Part shown: positions 20,835 through 32,109 of the stretch, in pieces
Layout of the letters: the number at the start of each line of letters is the position of its first letter
Numbering within the stretch: the first letter of the stretch is position 1
NCBI GenBank assembly: GCA_019693395.1
Contig: JAAMXP010001729.1
Span: 1 to 32,109 of the forward strand
DNA: 32,109 nt
DNA from: Ettlia oleoabundans
Lineage: Eukaryota; Chlorophyta; Chlorophyceae; Chlamydomonadales
Direction: 5' to 3'
Notes under the pieces: model-generated
What the model was told of the DNA's origin: nothing
What the model saw: the letters and a program-made list of their open reading frames with translations, nothing else
Database searches by the model: none
Translations under genes and position numbers: made by a program

Positions 20835-22665
20835 ATGGCGGCGGACGGAATGCGCCCGCAAGCCTGGAGCTCTGAGACGTTCCGGACGATCTGCTGGTCC
20901 GCTGTTTGGAACCGCTTGAGCAAGAGGAGAGGTGCGCAGGCGCTAACCATTGCCGCCCCAAGAGCTACCACTCCACCACTTGATGAAGCCTGGTCTTGCG
21001 TCCTGCAGGCATCGCTCCTTGCCACTGGTCTGCCGCCGCTTAAACCACCTCAGCCACCAGCCACAGTTCTACCGCAATGTTTGTTTTGATTTTGACCTAC
21101 AATATCGTTACTATGAGGCTGACATCACCTTCCAGCGTGGACGCCTGGCTTCGTTGGTGGAGTGGCTGCTGCTGCACGCAGCGGGGCCACGGCTGCTGGA
21201 GCAGCTTGAGATCCGCATTTTGCATGTTTATGTGTGTGGAGGCAGACGGGGAAGAGGTTCGTTCGGACATGGAGCAGTCGGTGGTGGCAATGCTGGGTGC
21301 TGCCTGCGCGGCGGGCACACTGCGTGTGCTGAGTCTGCAGCTCCGGGGGATGGACCCGCAGCTGGGGACCTGCCTACTGGCAGCGCGTGGAACATTGTGC
21401 CGCTTGCACGTACATGTGGATCATGCCCGGCTGAAGGGCATATCGGCGCTTCGCAGCCTAACTGCTTTGCAAGAGCTGGATCCTGAGTCATGTGCTTTCA
21501 AAACGGTTGACCTGGTTAGCACCAACCTGCTACGCTCCCTCACCAAGCTTCACCTGGGTCACGACATCCGTGTTACAGATCATCGTAACACGCTAACAAC
21601 ATTGCAGGTGGGCTGACTTGGTGTGGCTTGGCTTGTGCAATTGCTGCCCAGGTCTGCACTGGCATTTATACATTGCTCTGGAGTATATCACTGCTGGCGT
21701 AGTAGCCTTGTTTTCAAACCGTGGTAAACAGATACCGATCCTGAACTCCCATCGTTATTTTTCGCAGCTGAAGGAACTCTTATCCACACATCTGCCTGCA
21801 GGCAGCAGCGCTCAGCAACCTTTGCAGCCTGTCCCTGTGTGGTGAGTTTACCAGCGCCAATCTTCAAGTTTTTGAACAGCTTCCCAGCTTAAAGCAGCTC
21901 AAGCTTGAACAGCGTGCACGGCTGATCACGGATATGGCTGTGCATCCCTGCCAAGATGCTGGAGCTGAGCACACAGGATGAAAGCAGCGGCAGGACTGAA
22001 AGGCTGATTTCATCGTGCCAGATGAAATGCCTGATTGTGACGGATGTAATTTGCAGGGAAATCCTTCTGGCATGTATCGCTTCTTTGTGACAGCAGCCCT
22101 CTCTCCGCCACCTTTACCTGAGTCTTCAGGATGCGTCAAGCAGAGTTGCCCTGGAGCATTGGAATGCAACCCTGCTCCACAGGCCCAACCTTTCCATCCA
22201 GTTCTTGAAACCGTATATCAACGAATGCTTTGTCGACTGCGATGTTTAATACCATCTATTAGCTCGCAACTTTTGTACGCTTACACAACTGAGAATGTGA
22301 ACACATGTCCCGTCTGCCCCAGATATTGTCACTGGAATGTCGGTCAGTTGTGCTTGCCCAGCATCCGCTTCAATCCCCATGGGCGGTCGGGGCGAGATGT
22401 AGGTGCGCAGCCGACAGACCCAGTGTTCCCCCCACTTGCATGCGGAGGTGCCCCTGCTGGTTTTGCTGCCTCTGCCCATGCCTTCGCCCCTGCCGACATT
22501 AAAGCTGCTAGAGCTGACCCAGAGCCACGCAGTGTGGGTCTGGCACCCTCCACTGATGCCCGCAGGGCAGCTGCCGGCACTTGCTGGGCCATGGCACGTG
22601 ATGCCCTGCGGATTGCGGTCAAGAGATGTGGGCAGACAGGGGGGCATGGTCGGGCAAGTTTGATT
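20835..22665 (+). pseudogene. F-box/leucine-rich-repeat gene with several frame breaks
   Basis: An F-box protein would bind SKP1 in an SCF ubiquitin ligase and select substrates through its repeats. The ATG at 20835 begins MAADGMRPQAWSSETF; a one-base shift near 20882 is needed to enter the F-box PDDLLVRCLEPLEQEE. The donor at 20931 splices in phase to 21009, continuing RHRSLPLVCRRLNHLS. Another one-base shift in the GTGTGTG near 21225 leads to repeats such as LRVLSLQLRGMD, LTALQEL and LRSLTKLHLGHD. The donor at 21607 splices in phase to 21802 (LSNLCSLSLCGEF, LPSLKQLKLEQ). A third shift lies near 21945. Later LRR-like pieces are PSLRHLYLSLQ (22100), LPQILSLECRS (22313) and LPTLKLLELTQ (22495). 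Exons beyond 22045 are not resolved. It is either a recently decayed gene or one damaged by sequencing errors; the well-kept splice sites fit both. Repairs are not written out because the true bases are unknown. Confidence 0.7.
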
Positions 22666-23046
22666 GGCAAGATGGCCAGCAACTGCACTTCTGCTATCTA
22701 CTGGTCAACAACAGCAGCCCTAATCCGACCTCAGAGCAATAGCAGGGAGCAAGCAAATAGTCAAAGCCCAGCATCACATGGCATGCCAGGCCCACCTCAC
22801 TCCCTCTCCCATAGGGCGTAGGTGGCCCAGCAAAATTGGTTCCAATAGTGCAGAATGGGATGACACCGCCGCAGTGCCGCTGGCAAGCGGAACTGCAGTG
22901 CAGCCCAAGAAAAAAGGCGCTCAGTGTTTCTGTTGGCTGACAGCAATGTTGCACACACTAGCGGGGACGGGGAATGTCCAACGCAGTTTCTTCAAGGCTA
23001 GGTCAAATGGGAAGGAAGGGCAAGTTGAGGGTGCCTTGCTAGCCAG
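22666..23046. other. Convergent 3' region, nothing recognised
   Basis: This is the gap between the degraded end of the F-box/LRR gene and the formin stop codon. It presumably contains the formin 3' untranslated region. No TGTAA motif is seen on the minus strand here, so the formin poly(A) site is unassigned. Confidence 0.5.
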
Positions 23047-26000
23047 CTAACACAAGTTGATGACCGCAACTTGCAAGCAGCCTAGCTCACCCGCATCTCG
23101 CGCATCTATGAGAGCAGCCCCCTGCGCCAGCGGGCCTGCAGTGGTGTTGCCGGCACATGCCAGCAGCCTGGCAACAGCTGCATCCAGATTGCTGGTGGCG
23201 CTGGTGATGGGGGAGGGGAGCGGGCACTGCCCTGTGTCATAACCATCCGGCCACTGACCCTCGCCCTGGCCTGGCTCTTTCTGCAAGCGCTGCTGCTGGG
23301 GCAGCGCCCACTGGTCCCCCCACTGCTGGTGCTGCTGCTGATGTGGCGGCGGCGGGGAGCACACCACAGGTTGCTGCAGCAGCGCCTGCTCCCGCGCATC
23401 CCGGGCCGCCTCCTGCTGCCGCTGCCACTCCACCTCCTGCTGCTCCAGTGCCAGGAGCTGCTCCCACTCAGCCTCATGGTCACTGCACCAGCAGCAGGGT
23501 TTAAGGGTGAGGGAATGGGGTCAGTAATTGGGACTGGGAAAGGTGGGCCGCTGGGGTCCCAGCTCAGCAGCATGATGACCCACAGACAGACAGCAGGAAC
23601 CAACCTACCCGCTGGCAGCATCAGCAAACTCCTCACGCGGTACATGAAGGGGTGAAATTGGCGAGCAGGTTCCCCTATGTTGCAGCCTTTCCTTAGCATT
23701 GCGCCCCAAGCACCGCAGCGGCCTCACCTGCTGTAATCCGCCAGGTCAGCAAGGTCGTCCACATCCAGCAAGGAGCAGCTGGCGGCAGGTGGGGCCCCAG
23801 CAACTGAGCCAACCGCTGGCCCGGTCACACCTATCGGTGCAGCGGCTGGAGCTGGCTGTGCAAAGGGTGTGGGCACGCTGTTCAGAAGTCCCTCCAGCAC
23901 CGGGCTGACCTGCCGCTGGGCTTGCTGGTGGGAGGCAGGCTCAGCGTGCTGTTGTGCCTGGAACTGCCGCTGGGGCAGGGGTTGGTGATGCCTGTCCTCA
24001 GCATGTTCGAAGCGCCCACTGGCACGGATATCGACTTGGTGAGACATGTGCTGGTGCATCTGCAACCTATCTGCCACGCCCTGCAAGTTGACAGGATGTG
24101 GTGGGCGGCTGGCACCCTGTGCACCCAATGCATCGATGCTGCTGCGTGGCGAGTTGGGCACACTGAAAGACACGCGCTTCTTATCGGCAGCAGCAGAAGG
24201 GACAGGGCCCCTGGGCAGGGCCAGATCGTCCATGCTGGCGTGAAGCAGGGCGTGGCTGTGCCCCTGTTGTGCCAGCTGCTGCTGCTGGGCTGCCAGCGGG
24301 CCCCAGGCTGTGGCTGGGAGGTTGCCACATGTGAAGCTGGCAGATAGGCGGAGCTCTGCCTGCATGCAGTGGAAGGCAAGGCAGGGGTGCAGGCTCATAT
24401 GGGGAATACTGGCCCTTACACGTATGAAGGAGAGAAGATAACAAGTGATGCACAGAGGAGCCAGATTCACTGCCAATTCAGCTAAACGAACGCTGCAATG
24501 CCAGGTAAGCAGTACGCATAGCATGCCGGGGCCATGGCCTTCCTCGAGGGACCATTGACCCTGCACCCACCTGCTGGCCACCGTGTTGTGCAAAGGCGTC
24601 GTGCCCTGCCCGGTCCATGCTGAAGGGTGCGTAGAAGGTGAGGTCGCAGCTGCTGGCACGGGAGTGAAGCGGGACGATGCCATGCCCGAGAGGCTGCTGC
24701 CCCTCCTTTCCTTGTGCTGCCTCAAAATCCTCTTCCTCTGGTGAAGGGCAACAGTGTGTGTCATGCTGCAGGCTGCCCTGCTGCTGATAGCGGTCATCTG
24801 GTGGGAAGCAGCCTGGCACTTCTGATGGCAACAGGGCAGGCGCTGCAGTAAGGTCATCATCAAGGGAGATGAGAGGGGCCAGATGCTGCAAGGCTGCCAC
24901 CCTGATTGGCCCAGCTGCTGCTGCTGCTCCATCGCAAGCCCTGTTGCCAGCCTCTGCCTCTGCCACAGCAGCACCCAGCACTGGCGCAATGCCTGGCATG
25001 CCCAACGGCGAAGTGCTGCGCCTCAGGTGTGAGCTCCTGAAGCGCATGCTTGACCCCGGGGGGGATCCGTTGCTGAGGCTGCTGTGTACGCTGCCACGGC
25101 TGCTCTGTCGACCCAGAGAGCTGAGAGGGGTGGAGGTGGGCGACAGCTGCTGCAGGCTGCGCTGTCGCAGCTGCAGGCAGGGAGTGGCGGGCAAGCCAAC
25201 TCTCAATCAGCAGTGTCAGGTTAACCAATACCACTGGTGTGCAAGCGTACAAGTAAGAAAGAAGGGCTTACAAGGGGGGCAATGCAGGTTGCAACTTAAG
25301 TTGCCTGTGAAGGCAACAACAGGCAACCTCGCCCGTTTGCATCCTCCTTTTAGGATCTTCCAACAATTGTTGCATCAACCCACCTGGCTAAGTCCCAGCT
25401 GCTGGGAGCCACGCTGTGCCTGCAAGGCAGCCTCCACAAGCGCAGCGGGCGCCACAGCGGGGGCAGGCACCTCTTGGTCCGAGCTGACGGTGGCAGTATA
25501 GCGCCCCTGCCACTGCTGCTGCTGCCCCTTGGGTTGCACCTTCTGGTTGGGCAGTTCGCCAGGGATCGATCGGTGCTGGTGCTGCACTGCAGCCGGCTGC
25601 TCCCCCTGCCAGTGCAAGCGGACGGGGCCTCGAGGGGTGGAGTAGGCTGCATCAGCCTCCGCTTCTGGCCCACCAGCAGCCTCAGGAGACACGGGGGTTG
25701 CTGGCACACTCTGCTCAAACAAGCAGGGGTCGCCTGCTGCATGGCCACCCGCCACATCGTCAGGGCTGGCCTCAAGCGAGCTGATGAGGCGGGCAGACTC
25801 AGCCAGCAGGCTGGCCACAGGGGTGGACATTCTGCCTACTGCTGGCTGCCCCACTGCCACCGACGCTTGTGCTGCGTTAGCAGCGCCTGCATGGCCATCA
25901 GCAGCGCTGCTGAGGCTGCCACCTGGCTGCAGCGACCTGCGGATCCCGCCAATGCCTGCAATTGCTGCCTTCGACATGCATGCCGCGGGAGAGTGCTGCC

Positions 26001-29000
26001 GCCGCTCAGGTGGGGTGGAAACTGGCTTTTCACGCAATGCCCTGCCGACCCCTTGAGGGCTGCTGTTCTCCTGACTGATGGGATAGCGCCGATGCAACGC
26101 CTCCACGCTGATCACGCTAGTAGCGGGGCTGCCGCCGCTGGCTGGCGCGCTGCGTGACTCATTCAAACGGCGCTGCGACTCGCCTTGGCTCCCCTGTAGC
26201 ATAAAGCAGGGCAATCAATCGAGGCGGTGCAACCGTAAAGCAGACGCAGCTGGACCTGGGCATGCACTCATACCGCTCCTCTTGGGCCCGTGTAGCAGCT
26301 CAGGGCGACAGCTCCCAGCTACCGCACCTTGCTCGAGCAGCCAGCCGCTGCATCAACAGCCGAGTTCTCCTCATGCGCGGCGTCCAGCTCAGCGGCAAAT
26401 GTGTGCAGCACACCAAAGAAGGCTGAGGGCTGAGCCAGGGTGGAGCGCTGCCCATTGATGAAATCACCCAGTTGCCTGAAAGCAGGGATCACCGTCACGA
26501 ATTCTTGTTTCAAGGGTACGGTGGGAGCCACCGCAAATATCAAGAGCCGCAAGGCCCTCCTGCTCCACACGAAAAGGATGTACAGGTACAAACCCCGATG
26601 CCAACAGCCCAGGATCATGTCACTCCCTGCGCACAACCTTCCTGCCTCACCCTACCCACCTAAAGGCGTGCTCAGCCTCCTGCATCTTCTCCTCCGCTGC
26701 ACCCAGGCGAACCAGCGCCTCAGCCATGAAGGAAGTCATGTGTGCCAGGCAGGTGCTCTGCCTGCCGCCAGTTGTGCCAGCGGCCTCTTGTGCTGCGGCA
26801 ACCAAGCGTGCCACACCCCTGCAGCTAGCGCGGAGCATGAATGCGGACTGGATTACAGCAGTTTAACAGAGGTAATCACTATCAAGCACAGGCGAGAATG
26901 TCGCACGCCAGCCTTGCTTTGCCTCTAGGCATCAGAATTGTTATGGGGCGGCCATATGCTGTTTGATGTATATGAGGGCTCACCTGACACCTGCTGCCAG
27001 CTCCCGCAGCTGTCCACATGCCTGCTCCAGGTTCAGCTGTGCCGCTGACTCGGCGCTCGGCAGCGCAGCTCCCAGGCGGGCCGCCCCAGGGTGCTGCCGT
27101 GCCACCTCACGGGCCACAAAGTGCAGCAGCGTGCGGCTGCGGGCGCGTGTGGACCGTACTTCCTTCAGCTTCAGCAGTGCATCTATTTGGAAGCCGGCGG
27201 CGGCGCCATTGTGGTTGCCGGCATTCAAAAAGTTGCCTGCAGTGGAGTACTTCCGTTGCATTCAATTGATAAGGTCAGAGGACTTCAGCGGTGGGCTTGG
27301 ATACCTTGCAACCCACCAACGCGAACATCACATATGAGAGCTCATCCCACGGTGACTCCCACCCTAACGGCAGCAAGGAACGACTGCAACTCATCCACGT
27401 CTGCTGGAGGGCCTGTATTAGCTCACCTGCCAGCAGCGCCACCTTTAGCAGCGTGCGCAGCATGTCGCTGTGCCGCACCTCCTGGCACGCACAGACCAGC
27501 AGGGTGGCGGCGGCCTCCACCTCCTGGGCCCGACTGGCAAACTGCGAGGTGAAGGGCCAGGCATCCAGGGCCTGCTCCAAGCCAGGCAAGTGCACAAGCT
27601 GCAGCAGCGGGAGGGTGGAGGGCGTTGTCAGGGGCAAAGGTGATGTTGGTAAATCGACACAGGAGAGAAGCATTGACCTTCATACAGCAATGGCGGCGGC
27701 AACCCTTTGAGCTTTTGCTGTGCAGCCTGAAAGCAACACAGCGCGTTTGCCTCTCACCCCCAGCATGAACTGCTCAGGGGCGACAAGGGCCTCAGGCTGG
27801 CCGCAGTAGCCGCGCAACAGCTGCTTCTCTTCAGGGCTGCAAGAAAAGAAAGGCAGAGAGGCAAGCAAAGAGTTCATAGCATGGCAATAGCTGCACAAAG
27901 CTCCAATAATTGCACTTGATGCAAGCGGTCGCGCCCCTGCCACCGAAGTCCCCCTCACCTGGGCAGGCAGGTGCGAAGATGCTCCACTTGCTCTGCTGTC
28001 AGATCTGCCGCCGTGGCATGGTTTCCAGTATCAAACAGCTTCAGCACTGCCTGTCTGGCCTGCAGACACACAGCAGAGCGGCTTGGATTCTTTTTATCGT
28101 TACCAGCAGCCCAGCACCTCCCAGTTGCTGGCTCATCAAGACATTGCACCCTGGTTTCTGCGTCAATCACCTGGTCTGGGGTGAGGCTTAGCTCAGACAG
28201 GAAGGCGCTAATATGCTGACTGCGCTGCATGGGGAGTAGCATCACTGGCGCTGCACCGTGGCTGCCGTTATCGGCTTCCTGAGGGGAGCTCTGCAAGACA
28301 TGGCAGGCGCAACCCAGCTGCACATCAAGCCTTGCTCCCCTTGCCACCTGCTGAATGACTAGTTTCCCAACATTGCAGCCTTCAACCTGGTTTTGCTCAT
28401 CCGTGGCCTTACCTCTGCCTGCCCCGCAAACTCCGCCTGCAGAGCCTGGAAGTCGACCTCAGCCGCCACACCCTCCAGCTGCCCCCACACAGTCTCCCCC
28501 ACCTGCAAGCCAGTAAGGTAGGCCAGACCGCAGCAGCACTGGGCACCTAAACAACTAGGTAACACAAGGTAAGACAACCTCCACAACGCACTGGTTCAAA
28601 ATAGGCAGCGAGCCAAACAGTCACAGCAGCTGCAGTGTGAGGAACACACCTGTGAGTTGTCCAGGCCCCTCCAGCTCAGCGGCAATCCTGATTTGGGCGA
28701 ACCGGGCCGCACCTGTTCCTGTTGCTGCTTGGCAGCATTGGCAGCAGGTGATTTAGCAGGTTGTGTGCTGGCAAAAGCCAGAGCCGGCCCGCTGCTTCCC
28801 AGCTGGTCAGGGCAGGCCGGCTCAGCAGGTGATGCAGGAGGCACAAATGGCTCGTGGGTCGGTGGTACAACGTTCGACACTGCAGACTGGCTGTCGGGAC
28901 GTACATCGGACATCTGAGGCGGCGGCACAGCCGGCTGAGGGTTCTCAGCAACTGCTGCCTGCTCGGTGGCTAGTGGCGGTGGGGTGGTACTAGCGGCGCT

Positions 29001-31158
29001 GTCGACAGCTGCTTCCTCGTTTGACCTGCTGTGCACGCTTGGCTGGGCTGAGGCAGTTGCAGGGACTGCACTGCCGGCATGGCCAGTTGACTGCGCCGAT
29101 TGGGCCCGCTGTGGGCCCAGTCCACTGGTCAACAGCATGTACTTCACACGATGGGCGCCTGCATGGCACAAGGATGCAAAGCAGAGGCAGCGAGAGGTAG
29201 ATAATTTAGCCCGATTATCTGAACATAAACTGTGCAGTTTTGGATACCATCCCCTGCTTATCCACGAGCAGTTTTTGTGCAGGAGCAGCTAGTCCACAAC
29301 CTTCATCTTACACCAGGCAAACGAAATGCACATTCACACACCCACCCGAGTTTGCATCTGACATGTGGCCCAGCAGGGTGATCCTCAGAAAGCGCTGCAC
29401 CTCCAGGCCGCTCCCAAGCCTGCGACACAGGAAAGGCGGCTTACATGCCGACTGAGATAAAGGAAGCAACACAAGCCTGGACTTGCGGCAGGCACCAAGC
29501 CTACTGAAGCTCCAGTGCACCCATCATATCCCCGGCGGCCACTATTTGGCGAGAAGAAAGCTAGCTGGCGCGCCTGAAGAGGTGGCGCAGCTTTTGCAGG
29601 CTTTCGGGCTGCAGGTGGATGTCGCCCAGCAGCTCAAAGGCGGCAGTGGCGGTAGGCGCGTGCATCAGCCGCACTACTCGTGGCACAGAGGCAGCGTCAG
29701 CAAATATGATTTGGAGCTTGATATCCGCGCTGCAGGCCAGCAGTGCGCAAAAATCGGCGCTGCTGTGAGCAAAGTGACCGCGGGAAGCGTTACATGTTTG
29801 GCAAAGCTGAACTCATGCCAGCATGTCTGCGATATGAACAGCCATTGCAGCCCAACTGACAACAGCAAGCAACCGCACCACCACTCACTTGCGACGGCCC
29901 CACAGCTGCAGGATGCACGAGGACTCCAACAGCAGCACACGGTGGCCCCGCGATGTCCAGCAGGCTCCTGCTGGCACAGCAGCTGCAGCGTGTGGTGCAA
30001 TAATGTCTTTGCACCCGGTGCCAGTTGCAGTGGTGACCGACCGGACGATGGACAGCTCGGATGGTGGGACTGCTAGTGCCTCCGGCTCTGGCTGCTCTCG
30101 TTCTCGCTCCAGCAGCCTATCCTGCTGCGACACCTGCTGCTGTTGGTGCTGCTGCGCAAACTGCTTCTCCTGCTGCTGTTGCCCAGATGCCTGCAACTGC
30201 TGGGGCGTTGCCACCTGCTCGGGGACACCAGTTATCGGGGCAGGAGAGGTCGTGCCAGCTGGCGACAGCCTTTGGGCGGCGAACGAAGCAGCCGGAGTCG
30301 GTGTGGCGGTACGCCGCTGCGACTGATGCTGGTGCAGCTGCTCCAGGCGCTGGTCATATGTGGCCAGCTCGGCCTGCAGCTGCTGTTCCTCGTCATCCAG
30401 CCCAGGATCGCCAATGATGCTGCTCAGCATGCTGCGTTTGCATGCAGGGTCACGTCAACGGGTATTCCAGAAGCTTGCAAAGGGATAGATACATGAGGTG
30501 TTGGCATGTCACAGTAGCCCAACCTTACAATGCTCCGTGCTTGTCTGATTTTTGTGGACAGCTCACCTGGGGGTGGCACTGGCAATAGGCGCAGGAGCCG
30601 TGCTGGTGGCCGGCGTGGACGCTTCACCGGCAGTGTGCACATCCAGCAAAGGCACAAGCGTTCGTGTGCTGTGGGTGGCTGGCTTGCAGCCCACACGGTG
30701 TGACGAGGTGCTGGGTGGCCTGCATCCCAGGACACCCTCACAACAGCATTGCCAGGGCTGCTGTGCTTAATTGCTTCTTGCAATAACAGCGGCATCACTG
30801 CAGTATGTTTATGCTTCAGGTTGCTCACCTTGGAGCCTGCGACGGCACGTTTCTCAAGCTGCTGAGGGGCCTCGTATACACCCTGCACATTATTCAGCGG
30901 CTGAGGCGAAGGTTGAATGGATGCCGGCAGCAATGCGGCTGCCACTCTCTGGCTATGGAGGTAAGCGAATGATTTCTCTGCTCCACTAAGCTGCCAGCAT
31001 GAGCAGATTCTTCCTCAAAAGGCTGCTCACCCGCTTCTCCGCAGCAGGCTGTGCGACTTGCTGGCCAGCGCCGCCACGCGCGGCAGTCGGGCGCCGTCCT
31101 GGTTGTTATTCGCCGCGTCCTGCTTGCGCTGCAGCGCTGCGGCATATCCCTGCGCCAT
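23047..31158 (-). CDS. Formin (FH2-domain actin nucleator)
   Basis: Formins nucleate and processively elongate actin filaments through a dimeric FH2 ring. Nineteen phase-matched exons: 31158-31031, 30952-30829, 30682-30567, 30431-29889, 29759-29574, 29419-29346, 29158-28650, 28502-28413, 28290-28171, 28059-27959, 27836-27758, 27598-27427, 27236-26984, 26818-26660, 26475-26328, 26193-25384, 25170-24571, 24359-23728, 23482-23047 (1759 residues). FH2 spans about residues 548-930: LPLSWRGLDNSQ, ETVWGQLEGV, MQRSQHISAFLSELSLTP, LTAEQVEHL, PEQFML, then GNFLNAGNHNGAAAGF, RTLLHFVAREV and the closing FFGVLHTFAAELDAAHEE. Residues 304-390 are helical and Leu-rich (VVRLMHAPTATAAFELLGD), perhaps an armadillo/FH3-like regulatory part. 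The FH1-like stretch (400-545) has only PPP-length proline runs. The last 830 residues are Ser/Gln/Pro-rich and apparently disordered. Intron 5 uses a GC donor; the exon 3 acceptor is a weak AAG. Confidence 0.87.
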
Positions 31159-31586
31159 AGTGGAGGGGAGTGGGGCTGGTTTGGAGCCCTGTGCGCCATC
31201 AGGCCCACCCGCCGACCCGCCGACTCACCCGCCGGCCTGAGCTGCTGTTTTCCTTGCTCATATTCCCTGACGCATTGCGAGCCGAGTCCAAGTGGGCCTG
31301 CGGAATGAGAGCCCCGCTGTCCCGGGCTGTTGTTCATCCGGCAGCGCAGTGTACTGCGCTTGTGTGAACAAGCTGGCATTACTCGCTCGTGCACGAGCTC
31401 GATTTCAAATTGCGGAGCCAGTGTACTGCGCTAATGGTTGATCACCACTCCAAACAGGAAGCTCACCCTTTCGCTTGCACAGCAACTCACCTCTCAGACC
31501 GAAAGGGGGGCACCTTCCGTGCAAATGTTTTGAGAAAGAGCGCCTTGTGACGCGGCACCGGCGTCTACGCTGGGGGCCGGCGGGCC
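31159..31586. promoter_or_regulatory. Shared upstream region of formin and HAUS6 genes
   Basis: 428 bases separate the two divergent start codons. There is no TATA box. A tandem CCGCCGA/CACCCG-like C-rich segment lies near 31200-31240. Whether one bidirectional promoter serves both genes cannot be told from sequence. Confidence 0.45.
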
Positions 31587-32093
31587 ATGGAGCGACAGCG
31601 GCGGCAGCAGCAAGATGCTGCGGCCGTGCTGTGCGGCGCCCTCATTTACCTCAACCGCACTGGGCTATGCAAGGAGCCCATTAGCGCCGCCATGTTTGTC
31701 CGACCCAACCTCAAGGGCCTGCAGGCCGTGCTGTACCTGCTGCATTACCGCATCCGGGGCGCCGCACGCACCAAAAAGGCACGCCTCCGCTTTACGGCCT
31801 GCCCACCGCATTTGAAGATCTCGCAGCCGCAGGACTCGCGCCCACGTTGTTCTCCATGACCCAACTGCCTTTTAGGCGAAAACCGTCCTTGTGTCCAGCT
31901 GAGTGCAGGATTTGCACCATATCTACCCAGTGCTGGAGCCGGGGCAGGCGCGGGAGTTCAAGGCGGCCATGCACGAGTGGATTCGAGAGCTGGGTGCTGC
32001 AGGCCTGGTGCTGCCAGACACAGTCAAGTACTTTGTCACCGGCTACCAAGGCTCTCACAGCCACCGCACAGTGCTCATGCTGCTGGACCTCAG
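31587..32093 (+). CDS. HAUS6: Augmin subunit 6 (HAUS6/AUG6), 5' part
   Basis: Augmin binds existing microtubules and recruits gamma-tubulin complexes to seed branches in spindle and cortical arrays; subunit 6 carries the contact to the gamma-tubulin adaptor. Exons seen are 31587-31778 and 31909-32093, the second ending in phase 2 at a GTATGG donor, so the gene continues past the right edge. Features of the family's N-terminal domain, in order: MFVRPNLKGLQAVLYLLHY, RIRGAARTKKDLHHIYPVL, then EPGQAREFKAAMHEWI and LPDTVKYFVTGY. The pattern of RPN, a Leu-rich helix, the basic K-K-D, a W/Y-P-V-L segment and Q-x-R-x-F matches plant AUG6. The first intron has a GC donor (AAG followed by GCACGC), needed to join the conserved block in frame. 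The start is the first ATG, in a GGGCCATGG context. The domain fits well; only about 125 residues are visible. Confidence 0.82.
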
Positions 32094-32109
32094 GTATGGC
32101 TGGCTGATG

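Noticed and set aside
22015..22821. 268-residue plus-strand open frame treated as a separate gene
   Set aside because: Other frames of the same DNA encode the LRR-like pieces of the broken F-box gene; this frame has no repeat or domain pattern.

Overview
This window is eukaryotic nuclear DNA, most likely from a core chlorophyte green alga. The evidence is GC-rich sequence, dense short introns with GT-AG borders (plus a few GC-AG), glutamine/alanine/serine-rich low-complexity protein segments coded by CAG/GCA runs, algal-type TGTAA polyadenylation motifs, and plant-type proteins (organellar histidyl-tRNA synthetase, plant-style rhomboid, augmin AUG6/HAUS6). Genus cannot be fixed from sequence alone. 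No CRISPR array, rRNA, convincing tRNA or intact mobile element was seen. Two ambiguous bases sit at 13648-13649.

Layout, left to right, with strictly alternating strands: (1) minus, organellar histidine--tRNA ligase, 3' end beyond the left edge (39-2655); (2) plus, BRCT-domain protein with a long disordered middle (2993-7169); (3) minus, RlmN-family radical-SAM RNA methyltransferase (7414-10728); (4) plus, a U-box joined to a plant-type rhomboid that lacks the catalytic histidine (11440-15035); (5) minus, an unrecognised protein with a likely organelle-targeting peptide (15967-18475); a 2.4 kb gene-poor stretch with short direct repeats; (6) plus, an F-box/leucine-rich-repeat gene broken by about three single-base frame shifts (20835-22665); (7) minus, a 19-exon formin (23047-31158); (8) plus, the first two exons of the augmin subunit HAUS6/AUG6 (31587 to the right edge).

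I rebuilt exon structures by matching reading phase across every intron. All intact models close in phase, which is the main support for their boundaries. The genes form head-to-head pairs sharing short upstream regions (1/2, 3/4, 7/8) and tail-to-tail pairs. Two genes serve organelle or general translation (histidyl-tRNA synthetase, RlmN), two look like ubiquitin-pathway components (U-box rhomboid, F-box/LRR), and two nucleate cytoskeletal filaments (formin for actin, augmin for branched microtubules). The most unusual item is the U-box/rhomboid pseudoprotease fusion.
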